A DNA stretch of 64,000 nt from Tateyamaria omphalii. Its GTDB lineage: Bacteria > Pseudomonadota > Alphaproteobacteria > Rhodobacterales > Rhodobacteraceae. The position numbers and the translations under genes are program-made. Positions within the stretch are counted from its first letter, which is position 1; every line of letters starts with the position of its first letter. Positions 20,655 through 29,794 of the stretch are shown here, piece after piece. The stretch lies in contig NZ_JAHVHT010000002.1 in NCBI RefSeq assembly GCF_019802125.1, positions 310,001 through 374,000 on the forward strand, written 5' to 3'. The notes under the pieces are model-generated. The model was not told the DNA's origin. It was given only the letters and a program-made list of their open reading frames with translations, and did no database searches.

Positions 20655-21751
20655 GCCTGCACCACGTCGCTGGTGCCGTCCGTGTCGGTTACATGCACAT
20701 ATTGCGCCCGGTCGCCCAGACTGTCGAACAACGCGGTCTCTGTCCCCGTCATCCACGCCTGCGCGCCCAGCGCACAAATCTCATCGTAGAGCGCCGCGCG
20801 CCGGTCTACGTCCAGATGTGCCGCCACCTCATCCAGCAGCAAAAGCGGCGGTGCCCCGAAATCCCGCGCTAAAGCCCGCGCATTGGCGAGGATCAAAGAG
20901 ACGAGCAACGCCTTCTGCTCGCCGGTCGAACAGTCCTTGGCGGGCACGCCCTTGGCCGCATAAACCCCATATAAATCCGCACGATGCGGCCCGATCAACG
21001 TCCGCCCCGCCGCCAGATCACGGGCGCGGCCATCCGCCAAAGCGGCCCGCAAATCTTCCGCCGTCTCGGGCATTCCCAATTCGCCGGGCTGCAAGGTCAG
21101 ATCAGCAGCGGGAAACGCCGTCTGCGCCCCCTCCTGCGCCTCTGCCAGTTCGGCCAAGGCCCGCAAACGGTTGGTATGAATGGCAGCGCCCGTCTCGGCC
21201 ATGCGTTGTTCCAGCGCCGCGTACCAATGCGCATCCCGCACCATGTCCTTCAGCAGCCGGTTCCGTTCGCGCATCGCCTTGTCATAGTCCAGCGACACTT
21301 GCGCGTGGTCCGGCAAAAAGCTCAGCGTCATGCGATCCAGAAACCGCCGCCGCCCCTCGGCCCCTTCGATCCACAGCCGGTCCATGGACGGGATCAACCA
21401 CAACACGCGGGCAATCCGGCCCAAAGCGGTTTGCGCAGCCGCCTTGCCGTCGATCTTGACCTGCCGGGCCGCACCCCCTTCGGACCAGGTTTCGACCTCA
21501 TGGACCTGCTGCAGCGACTGCAACACACCTGACAGCTTCCACCCCAACGCCTCGGGTCGCCGCGTCATGTCTTCGGCCGACGACCGGCGCAGTCCCCGCC
21601 CCGGCGAAAACAGCGACACCGCTTCCAGGATATTCGTCTTGCCCGCACCATTCGGGCCGTAAATCGCGACAGGCCGTGGATCCAGCGCCAGCCGCGCCAC
21701 CTTGTGCGACCGGAAATGGGACAGCGTCAAAGAAGAAAGGGACAGTGCCAT
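20651..21751 (-). CDS. recF: DNA replication and repair protein RecF
   Basis: SMC-like ATPase that helps load RecA at gaps. The 366-aa protein has Walker A GPNGAGKTNILEAVS, a preceding LTLSHFRSHKVARL, the RecF segment MDRLWIEGAEGRRRFLDRMTLSF, signature STGEQKALLVSLILANA and Walker B PPLLLLDEVAAHLD. It starts at an ATG preceded by an in-frame GTG. It lies 50 bp downstream of dnaN; that gap contains a copy of the dispersed element. Confidence 0.95.
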   Translation of the reverse strand: MALSLSSLTLSHFRSHKVARLALDPRPVAIYGPNGAGKTNILEAVSLFSPGRGLRRSSAEDMTRRPEALGWKLSGVLQSLQQVHEVETWSEGGAARQVKIDGKAAAQTALGRIARVLWLIPSMDRLWIEGAEGRRRFLDRMTLSFLPDHAQVSLDYDKAMRERNRLLKDMVRDAHWYAALEQRMAETGAAIHTNRLRALAELAEAQEGAQTAFPAADLTLQPGELGMPETAEDLRAALADGRARDLAAGRTLIGPHRADLYGVYAAKGVPAKDCSTGEQKALLVSLILANARALARDFGAPPLLLLDEVAAHLDVDRRAALYDEICALGAQAWMTGTETALFDSLGDRAQYVHVTDTDGTSDVVQA

Positions 21752-21760
21752 CACCGCCCC

Positions 21761-21797
21761 CTTCCCTGTTTCAAAAAAATCCCCGCCGGAGGCACGA
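21761..21797 (-). repeat. Dispersed terminator-like element, short copy 2 (dnaN-recF gap)
   Basis: On the minus strand GCCTCCGGCGGGGATTTTTTT is followed by GAAACAGGGAAGGGGG. This matches the 3' half of the copy after regA (CCCCGAGGA, T-run, GAAACAGAGAAG). It sits immediately after the dnaN stop. Confidence 0.5.
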
Positions 21798-21801
21798 AAT
21801 C

Positions 21802-22920
21802 TTAAACGCGCATCGGCATGACGACATAGACCGCCGACTGGTCCGTGCCTTCGCGCATCAGGGTCGGATCGCCCGAGGAGTTGAACATGAACACCGCGTT
21901 TTCACGATCCACCTGAGATGCAATCTCCAGCAGATACTTCGCGTTGAACCCGATCTCCAACCGCTCATCGCCATAGGCGACGGCCAATTCTTCCTCGGCT
22001 GCACCGCTGTCGGGTGCGTTGACGGACAGCACCAACCGGTCCTCGTCCAGTTGCAGCTTTACGGCGCGCGAGCGTTCGGACGACACGGTTGCCACACGGT
22101 CCACGGCCTTGGCAAAGTCGCTCGCATCCACTTCCAGCTTGCGTGTGTTGCCCACCGGAATGACGCGGGTGTAGTCGGGGAATGTGCCGTCGATCACCTT
22201 CGATGTCAGTGTGATGTCGGGCGTGGCAAAGCGTACCTTTGTCTCGGACACGGACACGGCGATCTTCATATCGTCATCGTCCAACAGCTTGCGCAGCTCA
22301 CCCACGGTCTTGCGGGGCACGATCACGCCGGGCATGTCGCTGGCACCTTCGGGCAGATCACTGTCGATCCGGGCCAGACGGTGGCCGTCGGTGGCCACGC
22401 AGCGCAGCGCCTTGCCGTCATCGCCATCGGCGATGTGCATGTAGACGCCGTTCAGGTAGTACCGCGTCTCTTCCGTCGAGATGGCGAACTTCGATTTGTC
22501 GAACAGCCGGCGCAGCTTCGGCGCCTCGACCGAGAAGTTGGACGCATATTCCGACGATGCCATGACCGGGAAGTCTTCCTTGGGCAGCGTTGCGAGCGAG
22601 AAGTTCGAGCGCCCCGCTTCAACCGTCAAGCGGCCCGCCGCGGTATCGGCGGTCAGCGTAACCAGCGCGCCATCGGGCAGCTTGCGGACAATCTCGTGCA
22701 GCGTGGTGGCGGCTACGGTTGTTGACCCGGCGCGCTCCACCTGGGCCGGGGCCTTGTCCACCACCTCGATATCCAGGTCGGTGGCACGGAAAGTCACGTC
22801 GGACCCCTCGGCTTCGATCAGCACATTGGCAAGGATCGGAATGGTGTTGCGACGCTCGACCACGGACTGGGCCTGGCTCACCGCTTTCAGCAGCACACCG
22901 CGTTCGACACTGATCTTCAT
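21802..22920 (-). CDS. dnaN: DNA polymerase III subunit beta (sliding clamp)
   Basis: The ring clamp that gives the replicative polymerase its processivity. The 372-aa protein has the clamp layout: MKISVERGVLLKAVSQAQSVVERRNTIPILANVLIEA, RFATPDITLTSKVIDGTFPDYTRVIP and the C-terminal binding-pocket end LMREGTDQSAVYVVMPMRV. The start is MKISVERG; five upstream codons are not conserved. It is downstream of dnaA, separated by a terminator. Confidence 0.97.
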   Translation of the reverse strand: MKISVERGVLLKAVSQAQSVVERRNTIPILANVLIEAEGSDVTFRATDLDIEVVDKAPAQVERAGSTTVAATTLHEIVRKLPDGALVTLTADTAAGRLTVEAGRSNFSLATLPKEDFPVMASSEYASNFSVEAPKLRRLFDKSKFAISTEETRYYLNGVYMHIADGDDGKALRCVATDGHRLARIDSDLPEGASDMPGVIVPRKTVGELRKLLDDDDMKIAVSVSETKVRFATPDITLTSKVIDGTFPDYTRVIPVGNTRKLEVDASDFAKAVDRVATVSSERSRAVKLQLDEDRLVLSVNAPDSGAAEEELAVAYGDERLEIGFNAKYLLEIASQVDRENAVFMFNSSGDPTLMREGTDQSAVYVVMPMRV

Positions 22921-23042
22921 GGTCCGTCTCCCCACCTCTCTACCGGGACGGGCAGACTAGCCCAACCGCAGCGCTTCACAAGCATTTTATTGCTTGTCGG
23001 GCGGGCGGGCACCGACGTCAAGACGGGCGGCGGCTGAAAACG

Positions 23043-23067
23043 AAAAAGGGCGCCCAATGGACGCCCC
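23043..23067 (-). terminator. Intrinsic terminator after dnaA
   Basis: On the minus strand GGGCGTCC-ATT-GGGCGCCC is followed by TTTTT (23043-23047), 24 bp after the dnaA stop. dnaN is therefore likely to have its own promoter in 22921-23042. Confidence 0.75.
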
Positions 23068-23090
23068 TCTGTGTCGCGTTTGCGGCAGGT

Positions 23091-24455
23091 TCAGGCTTCG
23101 AGAGAGCGGCGCAGCAGCTCAAGATCCTCGGCAATCTGGCCATCGGATTGCTTCAGCTCTTCGATCCGCTTCACACCGTGCATGACAGTGGTGTGGTCGC
23201 GGCCCCCAAAACGGCGCCCGATCTCGGGCAGGCTGCGGGATGTCATATGCTTGGCCAGATACATTGCCACCTGGCGCGGCCGGGCATAGGCGCGCAGTCG
23301 CTTGGGGCCAATCATGTCGGACAGGCGAATGTTGTAGTGTTCCGACACTTTGCGCTGAATCTCCTCGACCGTGATCTTGCGTTCGGACGCGCGCAGCACG
23401 TCGGCAAGACAATCCTGGGTCAGATCCATATCGATCTTGCGGCCTACGAGTGAGGCGAAGGCAAAGAGCCGGGTCAGCGCCCCTTCAAGCACACGGACGT
23501 TGGTCGAAATGCGATGTGCGAGGAATTCCAGCACTCCATCTTCGACTTTCAGATCGGGATAGGTCTGCATCTGCTGCTCGACCTTGGACTGCAGAATGCC
23601 CAGACGCAGCTCATAATCGGTCGGGTGCAGGTCCACGACCAGACCGCATTGCAGGCGGGACTTCACACGCTCTTCCAGATCCTTGATCTCTCCGGGCGCG
23701 CGGTCCGCGCTGATGATGATCTGCTTGTTCTGGTCAACCAGGGCGTTGAAGGTGTGAAAGAATTCTTCCTGCGTGCTGTCCTTGCCTGCAATGAACTGAA
23801 CGTCGTCCACCATCAACACGTCGACGGACCGGAACATCTCCTTGAAGTCCATCATCTTGCGGTCGCGCAGCGCCTGAACAAAGCGGTACATGAACTGTTC
23901 GGCGGACAGGTAGAGGACATTCAGGTCGGGGCGGCGGGTCTGCAACTCCCACGCAATGGCGTGCATCAGGTGCGTTTTACCAAGACCGACGCCACCGTAC
24001 AGAAACAGCGGGTTGAAGGTGACCGGTCCACCCTCGGCCACGCGCTTGGCTGCGGCATGGGCCAGTTCGTTCGGCTTGCCGACCACGAAACTGTCAAAGG
24101 TAAAGCGCTTGTCGAGCGGCGCGGCTGTCAGGGCGGATTGCGCCGACTTGCCAGCGCTGGCCGCCACGGGAGCAGGCGCATGTGCATCAACAGCGCTCGG
24201 GCGGGCGCCTGAATTTGCAGCCACGGCAAAGCTCAGGCGCCGGATGCTGTCATCCTCGGTCTTCAACTCGTGCAGGATGAGGTCGGAAAAGTTCTGGCTG
24301 ACATAGTTGCCCATGAAGTTCGTGGGCACGTCGAAAGTCGCTATCCCGTCTTGCAGTCCCCGAAACTGCAGGGGCTCGATCCATGTTGTGTAATTGTTCT
24401 GGCCTACCGTCTTGAGCAGCCGTTGTCTCAGCTGTCCCCATTTTTCTTGTGTCAT
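23091..24455 (-). CDS. dnaA: Chromosomal replication initiator DnaA
   Basis: ATP-dependent initiator that binds DnaA boxes at oriC. The 454-aa protein has domain I (WGQLRQRLLKTVGQNNYTTWIEPLQF) and a short Ala/Pro-rich domain II. AAA+ domain III has Walker A YGGVGLGKTHLMHAIAWEL and Walker B LMVDDVQFIAGKDSTQEEFFHTFNAL. Domain IV holds the DNA-binding signature GGRDHTTVMHGVKRI. I chose MTQEKWGQL as start; the 24-codon upstream extension is not DnaA-like. Confidence 0.98.
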   Translation of the reverse strand: MTQEKWGQLRQRLLKTVGQNNYTTWIEPLQFRGLQDGIATFDVPTNFMGNYVSQNFSDLILHELKTEDDSIRRLSFAVAANSGARPSAVDAHAPAPVAASAGKSAQSALTAAPLDKRFTFDSFVVGKPNELAHAAAKRVAEGGPVTFNPLFLYGGVGLGKTHLMHAIAWELQTRRPDLNVLYLSAEQFMYRFVQALRDRKMMDFKEMFRSVDVLMVDDVQFIAGKDSTQEEFFHTFNALVDQNKQIIISADRAPGEIKDLEERVKSRLQCGLVVDLHPTDYELRLGILQSKVEQQMQTYPDLKVEDGVLEFLAHRISTNVRVLEGALTRLFAFASLVGRKIDMDLTQDCLADVLRASERKITVEEIQRKVSEHYNIRLSDMIGPKRLRAYARPRQVAMYLAKHMTSRSLPEIGRRFGGRDHTTVMHGVKRIEELKQSDGQIAEDLELLRRSLEA

Positions 24456-24902
24456 GCGCGTCCAACCATCCCTTCTGCCATTTTCTTCCACCAGCGATCT
24501 ACGGCTCGCCGGCCCAGCCCGTCCCAAGTCTCAGGGCGACCAAAACCATACCACTGCCTACGGCGTGGCTTTGATCCGTTCGGATATCTACAGATGTGGC
24601 GCGCGCCGTTCCCGATATCATCGGGTTTTCCGCACGTGCCGTCCGCACACCAGATTGTCATGACAGGTCAGGCAGGCGCTGATGCGCATGCTCCAATTCG
24701 GATCAGACTAGTCTTCAGTCATCCCCTATCCAATCGCCGCGTACGCACTGTATACTGCGGCGCTTGGCCTGTCCCCCCAAGGCGATTCCAAATCGCAAAA
24801 CAGGGGTAGCAAGTTCGTGAGCGCGCCGTCCAGACAAAGTAAAACTTGACTCAGGAATCCGCCGAAAAGAATCTATGGGTGCCTTGTTTTCATAGGAAAA
24901 AC
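24456..24902. other. Long non-coding region upstream of dnaA
   Basis: About 450 bp with no credible gene on either strand. I found no TTATCCACA box and no AT-rich unwinding element, so nothing marks it as oriC. It must hold the dnaA promoter on the minus strand; TATACA (minus strand, near 24752) is a weak -10 candidate without a convincing -35. Confidence 0.5.
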
Positions 24903-24932
24903 AAAAAAAGCGCCGCAAAATTGCGACGCTTT
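24903..24932 (-). terminator. Intrinsic terminator of rpsT
   Basis: On the minus strand AAAGCGTCGCAA pairs with TTGCGGCGCTTT around a 2-nt TT centre, followed by a run of seven Ts. It starts 22 bp after the rpsT stop. Confidence 0.85.
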
Positions 24933-24954
24933 GGTGTTGCGCAAAGAGCGCGCC

Positions 24955-25218
24955 TTAACCCAGTGCTTTGACCCGGGCCGACAGGCGGGACATTTTCCGC
25001 GATGCCGTGTTCTTGTGGTACACACCTTTGGTCACACCGCGCATCAGCTCGGGCTGTGCGGCTTTCAGTGCGGCCGATGCTGCGTCCTTGTCACCCGAGG
25101 CGATCGCCTCCTCGACTTTGCGCAGATAGGTGCGGATGCGCGAACGACGCGCCTTGTTCACTGCGAAGCGTTTTTCGTTTTGACGGGCCCGCTTCTTGGC
25201 CTGAGGCGAATTTGCCAT
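24955..25218 (-). CDS. rpsT: 30S ribosomal protein S20
   Basis: An 87-aa basic protein that binds 16S rRNA early in small-subunit assembly. [39 protein letters not shown] and [22 protein letters not shown] are diagnostic. It is monocistronic, with its own promoter and terminator, upstream of dnaA on the same strand as in many alphaproteobacteria. Confidence 0.97.
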   Translation of the reverse strand: MANSPQAKKRARQNEKRFAVNKARRSRIRTYLRKVEEAIASGDKDAASAALKAAQPELMRGVTKGVYHKNTASRKMSRLSARVKALG

Positions 25219-25263
25219 GTTTATCTCGTCCCAAATGGTTGGTGCGGTAGTTCAGAAGCCGCG

Positions 25264-25292
25264 CATATGGGCGGTTTGCGGACCAGAGTCAA
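25264..25292 (-). promoter_or_regulatory. Candidate rpsT promoter
   Basis: On the minus strand TTGACT (25287-25292) is separated by 17 bp from CATATG (25264-25269), giving a leader of roughly 40 nt to the rpsT ATG. Confidence 0.5.
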
Positions 25293-25342
25293 CTGCCCCT
25301 GACCCATGACCGACCTTGAATCACCAAAACATCGCTTCCATG

Positions 25343-25351
25343 TGCTATAAT
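25343..25351 (+). promoter_or_regulatory. Extended -10 promoter for a small orphan gene
   Basis: TGCTATAAT is a perfect extended -10 (TGN plus consensus TATAAT), 32 bp before the ATG at 25383. No good -35 at 17 bp is present, as is common for extended -10 promoters. Confidence 0.55.
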
Positions 25352-25382
25352 CAACCATAGCGAGAATATGACGGAGGAAAAC

Positions 25383-25568
25383 ATGACCCAACCCATGGCC
25401 ACTGTTCAGCACGCCCGCGCGCTTTACCGCGCCCACGGGGACAAGGCCGAAGCGCATGCTGCCCAAAATGCACGCGCCGCTGCCGATGCGGGCAATCCGA
25501 CCGAGGCGGAAGACTGGCGCAGGATCCGAGCCACGATTCGCCAGCTACGGGGTGCGAACCAGAAGTAA
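25383..25568 (+). CDS. Small protein of unknown function (61 aa)
   Basis: A 61-aa, Ala-rich, helical protein: an N-terminal MTQPMATVQHARALYRAHGDK and a basic C-terminal WRRIRATIRQLRGANQK. GGAGGAAAAC precedes the ATG (strong ribosome site), and an extended -10 promoter lies upstream. An earlier in-frame ATG at 25368 overlaps that ribosome site. I do not recognise the family. It converges on the enoyl-CoA hydratase gene 6 bp away. Confidence 0.65.
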   Translation: MTQPMATVQHARALYRAHGDKAEAHAAQNARAAADAGNPTEAEDWRRIRATIRQLRGANQK

Positions 25569-25574
25569 CCGCAC

Positions 25575-26351
25575 CTACTTGTCGCGGAACTGCGCCTCGC
25601 GCTTGTCGAGGAAGGCAGCCATGCCTTCCTTCTGATCTTCGGTCGCGAATAGCGAATGGAACACGCGCCGCTCGAACAGCAGCCCCTCGCGCAGCGGCAT
25701 TTCAAAGGAGCGGTTTACCGCTTCCTTCACCGCCATGACGGAAATCATCGACTTCTCGGCGATCTTTTCGGCGGCAGCCATCGCTTCGTCCATCAGCTTC
25801 TTGGCGGGCACCACACGGCTGACCAGCCCGGACCGCTCCGCCTCTTCCGCATCCATGAAACGACCCGTCAGGTTCATGTCCATCGCCTTGGCCTTGCCCA
25901 CGGCACGGGTCAAACGCTGGGTGCCGCCGATCCCGGCCATGACGCCTAGGTTGATCTCGGGCTGGCCGAACTTTGCCGTATCGGACGCAATGATGAAGTC
26001 GCACATCATCGCCAACTCGCAGCCCCCGCCCAGCGCATAACCGGACACGGCAGCAATCACCGGCTTGCGCACCCGTACAATGGCATCGGTCTCCGGCCCG
26101 AACAGATCCTCGTTGAACACCTCGACATAGGACTTGTCCTTCATCATCGCGATGTCGGCCCCGGCGGCGAACGCCTTTTCCGACCCGGTGATGACGATGC
26201 ACCGCACCTTGTCATTGGCCTGGGCGGCGGCCATGGCGTCGGCCAGTTCGGTGAGCAATTGATCGTTCAGGGCATTCAGCGCATCGGGCCGGTTCAGTGT
26301 GACCTTTGCTATGTGGTCTTCCACGTCGACGATGATCGTCTCATAGGCCAT
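25575..26351 (-). CDS. Enoyl-CoA hydratase (crotonase family)
   Basis: Hydrates trans-2-enoyl-CoA in fatty-acid or branched-chain degradation. The 258-aa protein has the oxyanion-hole segments [13 protein letters not shown] and [44 protein letters not shown], the two catalytic glutamates lying in the latter. The C-terminus [20 protein letters not shown] is typical of short-chain enoyl-CoA hydratases (FadB1/PaaF-like). It is apparently a single-gene unit. Confidence 0.92.
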   Translation of the reverse strand: MAYETIIVDVEDHIAKVTLNRPDALNALNDQLLTELADAMAAAQANDKVRCIVITGSEKAFAAGADIAMMKDKSYVEVFNEDLFGPETDAIVRVRKPVIAAVSGYALGGGCELAMMCDFIIASDTAKFGQPEINLGVMAGIGGTQRLTRAVGKAKAMDMNLTGRFMDAEEAERSGLVSRVVPAKKLMDEAMAAAEKIAEKSMISVMAVKEAVNRSFEMPLREGLLFERRVFHSLFATEDQKEGMAAFLDKREAQFRDK

Positions 26352-26414
26352 GGGTTCGCTTTCATCTGTTGCCTTTAGTGGGTCAGGGTTAACACCTGCG
26401 CGCCCCGTTTCAAG

Positions 26415-27266
26415 TCAAGATTGGCACGACCTGCAGTAGAAAGACGACCGCCCCGACTGCACGATCCGTGCTACCTGTTGCGAACACCCGGGCGTGCGGC
26501 AAGGTTCCCCTTCACGCCCATAAACATCAAAGCGATGCTGAAAATATCCAAGCTCTCCATCGGCTTGGCGAAAATCACGCAAGGACGATCCCCCGGCCTC
26601 GATCGCCTCCGCCAGCACATCCCGAATGATTGGCACCAGCGCCGCCACCCGCGCTTTTGAAATCCGCCCCGCCTTGCGCGTGGGCGCGATGCCCGCCCGA
26701 AAAAGCGCCTCGCAGACATAAATATTGCCCAATCCCGCGACGATTCTCTGATCCAGTAGCGCGGATTTCACAGGCGTGTTCTTGCCCTCGAAGGCGGCGA
26801 TCAGGTGATCCTCGTTGAACGCATTGCCTAGCGGCTCAGGCCCCAGAACAGCCAGCAGCTTGTGCTGATCGGCGGAGGCGGTCTCCATCAGATCCATCGC
26901 CCCGAACCGCCGCGGATCGTTGAAGGTAATGCGCGCTCCATTGTCCATGTGCAGCACCACATGGTCATGCTTCTCGGGCGCCGGGTGCTCATGCACAAAC
27001 ACCCCCAGCGGATCGCCCGACACCAGCATCCGCCCCGACATCCCCAAATGGATCAACAGCGTCTCACCGCTCGCCAGATCCGCCAAAATATACTTCGATC
27101 GCCGCCGCAGCCCCAACACTTGTTGCCCGCTCAGCCGCTCCGCCATCCCAGCCGGAAACGGCCACCGCAGATCGGGCCGGTTCACATCCGCTTGGGCAAT
27201 CACAGCCCCTTCCATCGTGGGCGCAAGCCCACGGCGGACGGTTTCAACTTCGGGCAGTTCGGGCAT
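26415..27266 (-). CDS. mutM: Formamidopyrimidine-DNA glycosylase
   Basis: Excises 8-oxoguanine and formamidopyrimidines and nicks the DNA. It starts [14 protein letters not shown], so the catalytic Pro1 and Glu2 are present after Met removal. [23 protein letters not shown] is the helix-two-turn-helix, and the C-terminal zinc finger has four cysteines (CRTPGC and CRSC). 283 aa from the ATG at 27266; ten codons upstream of it were excluded because Pro must follow Met. Divergent from ubiE. Confidence 0.97.
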   Translation of the reverse strand: MPELPEVETVRRGLAPTMEGAVIAQADVNRPDLRWPFPAGMAERLSGQQVLGLRRRSKYILADLASGETLLIHLGMSGRMLVSGDPLGVFVHEHPAPEKHDHVVLHMDNGARITFNDPRRFGAMDLMETASADQHKLLAVLGPEPLGNAFNEDHLIAAFEGKNTPVKSALLDQRIVAGLGNIYVCEALFRAGIAPTRKAGRISKARVAALVPIIRDVLAEAIEAGGSSLRDFRQADGELGYFQHRFDVYGREGEPCRTPGCSQQVARIVQSGRSSFYCRSCQS

Positions 27267-27358
27267 GTGCGCGTGCTCCTGCGGCGAAAGGGTCACGTTG
27301 TGTATGCGCGCCAGCAGCCTATAACAAGCCCTGACAAAACAACAAAGACGCCCCAGCC

Positions 27359-28105
27359 ATGACCGACGACAAGACCACGCATTTCGGGTTTGAAACCTTA
27401 CCCGAGGGGGAGAAGGCGGGGCGCGTGCAGGGGGTCTTCAACTCGGTCGCCTCCAAATACGACATCATGAACGACGTCATGAGTGTCGGCATCCACCGCA
27501 TCTGGAAAGAGGCGATGATGGACTGGTTGGCCCCGCGCCCCGGTCAAAAGCTGCTCGATGTTGCGGGCGGCACCGGCGACATCTCGTTCAAGTTCCTCAA
27601 ACGCGCAGGCCACGGCCATGCCACCGTGCTGGACCTCACTGAACCCATGCTCGTCGAAGGCCGCAAACGGGCCGAGGCGGACAAGATGGCCGACAGTCTC
27701 GACTGGGTCGTGGGCGACGCGATGGCCCTGCCCTTCGACGACAACACGTTTGACGTCTATACAATCAGCTTCGGCATCCGGAATGTCACCCGCCCGCAGG
27801 AGGCGCTGAACGAAGCCTACCGGGTCCTGAAACCCGGCGGCCGTCTGATGGTGCTGGAGTTCAGCCAGTTGCCGAACGATGGGATGCAGAAGCTCTACGA
27901 TCTCTACAGCTTCAACGTCATCCCCCGCATGGGCCAGATGATCGCCGGGGACCGCGACAGCTACCAGTACCTCGTGGAATCCATCCGCAAATTCCCGGAT
28001 CAGGAGACATTCCTGTCCATGGTCCGCAGCGCCGGGTTCGAGAACGCAAAGTACCGAAACCTGTCGATGGGCATCGCCTGCCTGCATTCTGGGTGGAAAA
28101 TCTGA
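27359..28105 (+). CDS. ubiE: Ubiquinone/menaquinone C-methyltransferase UbiE
   Basis: SAM-dependent C-methyltransferase of ubiquinone synthesis. The 248-aa protein has [25 protein letters not shown], the SAM-site [47 protein letters not shown] and the C-terminal [15 protein letters not shown]. Followed by ubiB after 97 bp carrying two large palindromes. Confidence 0.97.
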   Translation: MTDDKTTHFGFETLPEGEKAGRVQGVFNSVASKYDIMNDVMSVGIHRIWKEAMMDWLAPRPGQKLLDVAGGTGDISFKFLKRAGHGHATVLDLTEPMLVEGRKRAEADKMADSLDWVVGDAMALPFDDNTFDVYTISFGIRNVTRPQEALNEAYRVLKPGGRLMVLEFSQLPNDGMQKLYDLYSFNVIPRMGQMIAGDRDSYQYLVESIRKFPDQETFLSMVRSAGFENAKYRNLSMGIACLHSGWKI

Positions 28106-28147
28106 TGATTTTTCAATATCTTGTGGTTAAGAAAGCGTTAAGCCCAA

Positions 28148-28197
28148 GTGTCCCCGCGGGGACACTTTCCAAACGCACCTTTGTCCCCGCGGGGACA
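28148..28197. repeat. Twin perfect palindromes in the ubiE-ubiB gap
   Basis: GTGTCCCCGCGGGGACAC (28148-28165) and TGTCCCCGCGGGGACA (28182-28197) share a 16-bp perfect palindrome. Their centres are 33 bp apart. The second ends 5 bp before the ubiB GTG start. On RNA each is a strong stem lacking a loop in perfect form, so a protein-binding site or a cruciform/long hairpin is as likely as a terminator. Confidence 0.85.
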
Positions 28198-28202
28198 GCC
28201 CG

Positions 28203-29735
28203 GTGAAAGGCCCCCACAACTTCATCCGCCTGATCCGCACAGGCGCGACCCTCGAACGCGCGGGCGCGATGAATGTCGTCCTCGATGCGTTCGAGGCGCC
28301 CCCTGCCCTGCGCCTCGTGGCCAAGGCGCTCGCCAAACCCTTCCGCTGGCTGGGCTACAAGGGCGACCCGAACATGCCGCCCGCCATCCGGGCCATCACC
28401 GCACTCGGCCCCGCCTACATCAAGTTCGGCCAGATCCTGTCGACGCGCCCCGACGTGGTCGGCGACGAACTCGCCGTGCAACTCCGCGTCCTTCAGGACA
28501 AATTGCCTCCCTTCTCCGCCGACGATGCCAAGGCCGAAGTGGCCCGCGAGTTGGGCCTGCCCACGGACACCCTGTTCTCCGAATTCAGCGAACCGGTCGC
28601 CGCCGCCTCCATCGCGCAGGTGCACAAGGCCAAGCTCGCCGACGAGGACAAGTTCGTCGCGGTCAAGGTCCTACGCCCCGGCATCGAAAAGGCGTTCCAG
28701 AAGGACATCGACGCCTTCTATTTCGCCGCCTCGATTGTCGAGCTGTTCGCCCCCGGCGCCCGGCGCCTCAAACCCGTGGACGTTATCGCGCATTTCGACG
28801 GCGTTGTGCAGGGCGAGCTGGACTTGCGCCTCGAATCCTCAGCTGCCGGTGAGTTCGCCGCGAACACGGAAAAAGACGAAGGGTTCAGCCTGCCCAAAGT
28901 GCGTTGGGAGTATTCGGGCCGCCGTGTGATGACCCTGGAATGGGCCGATGGTGTCCCCATGGGTGACAATGCCGCGCTGGACGCTGCCGGGCATGACCGC
29001 GTCAACCTTGGCGAACGAGTCCTCAAACTGTTCCTGCTGCACGCCCTGCGCGATGGCTATTTCCACGCCGACATGCACCAGGGCAACCTCAAGGTCGCGG
29101 CCAACGGTGACATCATCGCCTATGATTTCGGGATCATGGGGCATATCGACGAATACACCCGCCGCGTCTATGCCGAGATCCTGTTCGGCTTCATCCGCAA
29201 AGACTACAAGCGCGTGGCCGAGGTGCATTTCGAAGCAGGCTATGTCCCAGCCGACAAGGATGTGGACGAATTTGCCCGCGCTCTGCGAGCTGTGGGTGAG
29301 CCGATCTTCGGAATGGACGCATCGAAAATCTCAATGGGCCGCCTGCTCGCCTACCTGTTCGAAGTGACCGAACGCTTCGGCATGGAAACCCGGACCGAAC
29401 TGATCCTGCTGCAACGCACCATGGTCGTGGTCGAGGGCGTCGCCCGCTCACTCAGCCCCAACATCAACATCTGGCAGGTCGCCTCGCCCGTGGTGTCGGA
29501 CTACATCCAGAAATCCATCGGCCCGCGCGCTGTGGTCAACGACCTTTACAAGACGGCCCGCGTCCTCACCCGCTTCGGACCCCGCCTGCCGCGCCTTGTC
29601 GAACAGGCCTTGATCGCGCAATCCAACCCGCAACCACAGAAACGCAACGGCTTCTGGCGGTGGATCACGCTTGCCGGTGTCATCGGGCTACTGGCCGGAG
29701 GGGGGCTCACCCTCCTCATTGAAGCGTTGGCATAG
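28203..29735 (+). CDS. ubiB: Ubiquinone biosynthesis accessory ATPase/kinase-like protein UbiB
   Basis: Atypical ABC1/ADCK-family protein needed for ubiquinone synthesis. The 510-aa protein has the family KxGQ-type element (GPAYIKFGQILSTRPD), an Ala-rich loop (PVAAASIAQVHKAKL), VAVKVLRPGIEK, the catalytic-loop FHADMHQGNLKV and metal-binding DFGIMGHID. Two C-terminal membrane-associated segments end in ITLAGVIGLLAGGGLTLLIEAL. It starts with GTG. The second palindrome occupies its ribosome-site region, and no clear Shine-Dalgarno is visible. Confidence 0.95.
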   Translation: MKGPHNFIRLIRTGATLERAGAMNVVLDAFEAPPALRLVAKALAKPFRWLGYKGDPNMPPAIRAITALGPAYIKFGQILSTRPDVVGDELAVQLRVLQDKLPPFSADDAKAEVARELGLPTDTLFSEFSEPVAAASIAQVHKAKLADEDKFVAVKVLRPGIEKAFQKDIDAFYFAASIVELFAPGARRLKPVDVIAHFDGVVQGELDLRLESSAAGEFAANTEKDEGFSLPKVRWEYSGRRVMTLEWADGVPMGDNAALDAAGHDRVNLGERVLKLFLLHALRDGYFHADMHQGNLKVAANGDIIAYDFGIMGHIDEYTRRVYAEILFGFIRKDYKRVAEVHFEAGYVPADKDVDEFARALRAVGEPIFGMDASKISMGRLLAYLFEVTERFGMETRTELILLQRTMVVVEGVARSLSPNINIWQVASPVVSDYIQKSIGPRAVVNDLYKTARVLTRFGPRLPRLVEQALIAQSNPQPQKRNGFWRWITLAGVIGLLAGGGLTLLIEALA

Positions 29736-29788
29736 TCTTCTTCTGACCGGAAATACGACGGGGTCTGGGGCAGCGCCCCAGTCCGACG
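29736..29788 (-). repeat. Dispersed terminator-like element, copy 3 (between ubiB and thiolase)
   Basis: On the minus strand TGGGGCGCTGCCCCA hairpin, then GACCCCGTCGTATTT and GTCAGAAGAAG. It shares the CCCGTCGTATTT...GTCAGAAGAA block with the copy after serB. It sits between the convergent ubiB and thiolase genes. Confidence 0.6.
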
Positions 29789-29794
29789 CCGACC

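Noticed and set aside
24456-24902. oriC upstream of dnaA
   Set aside because: No clear DnaA boxes or AT-rich element were visible.
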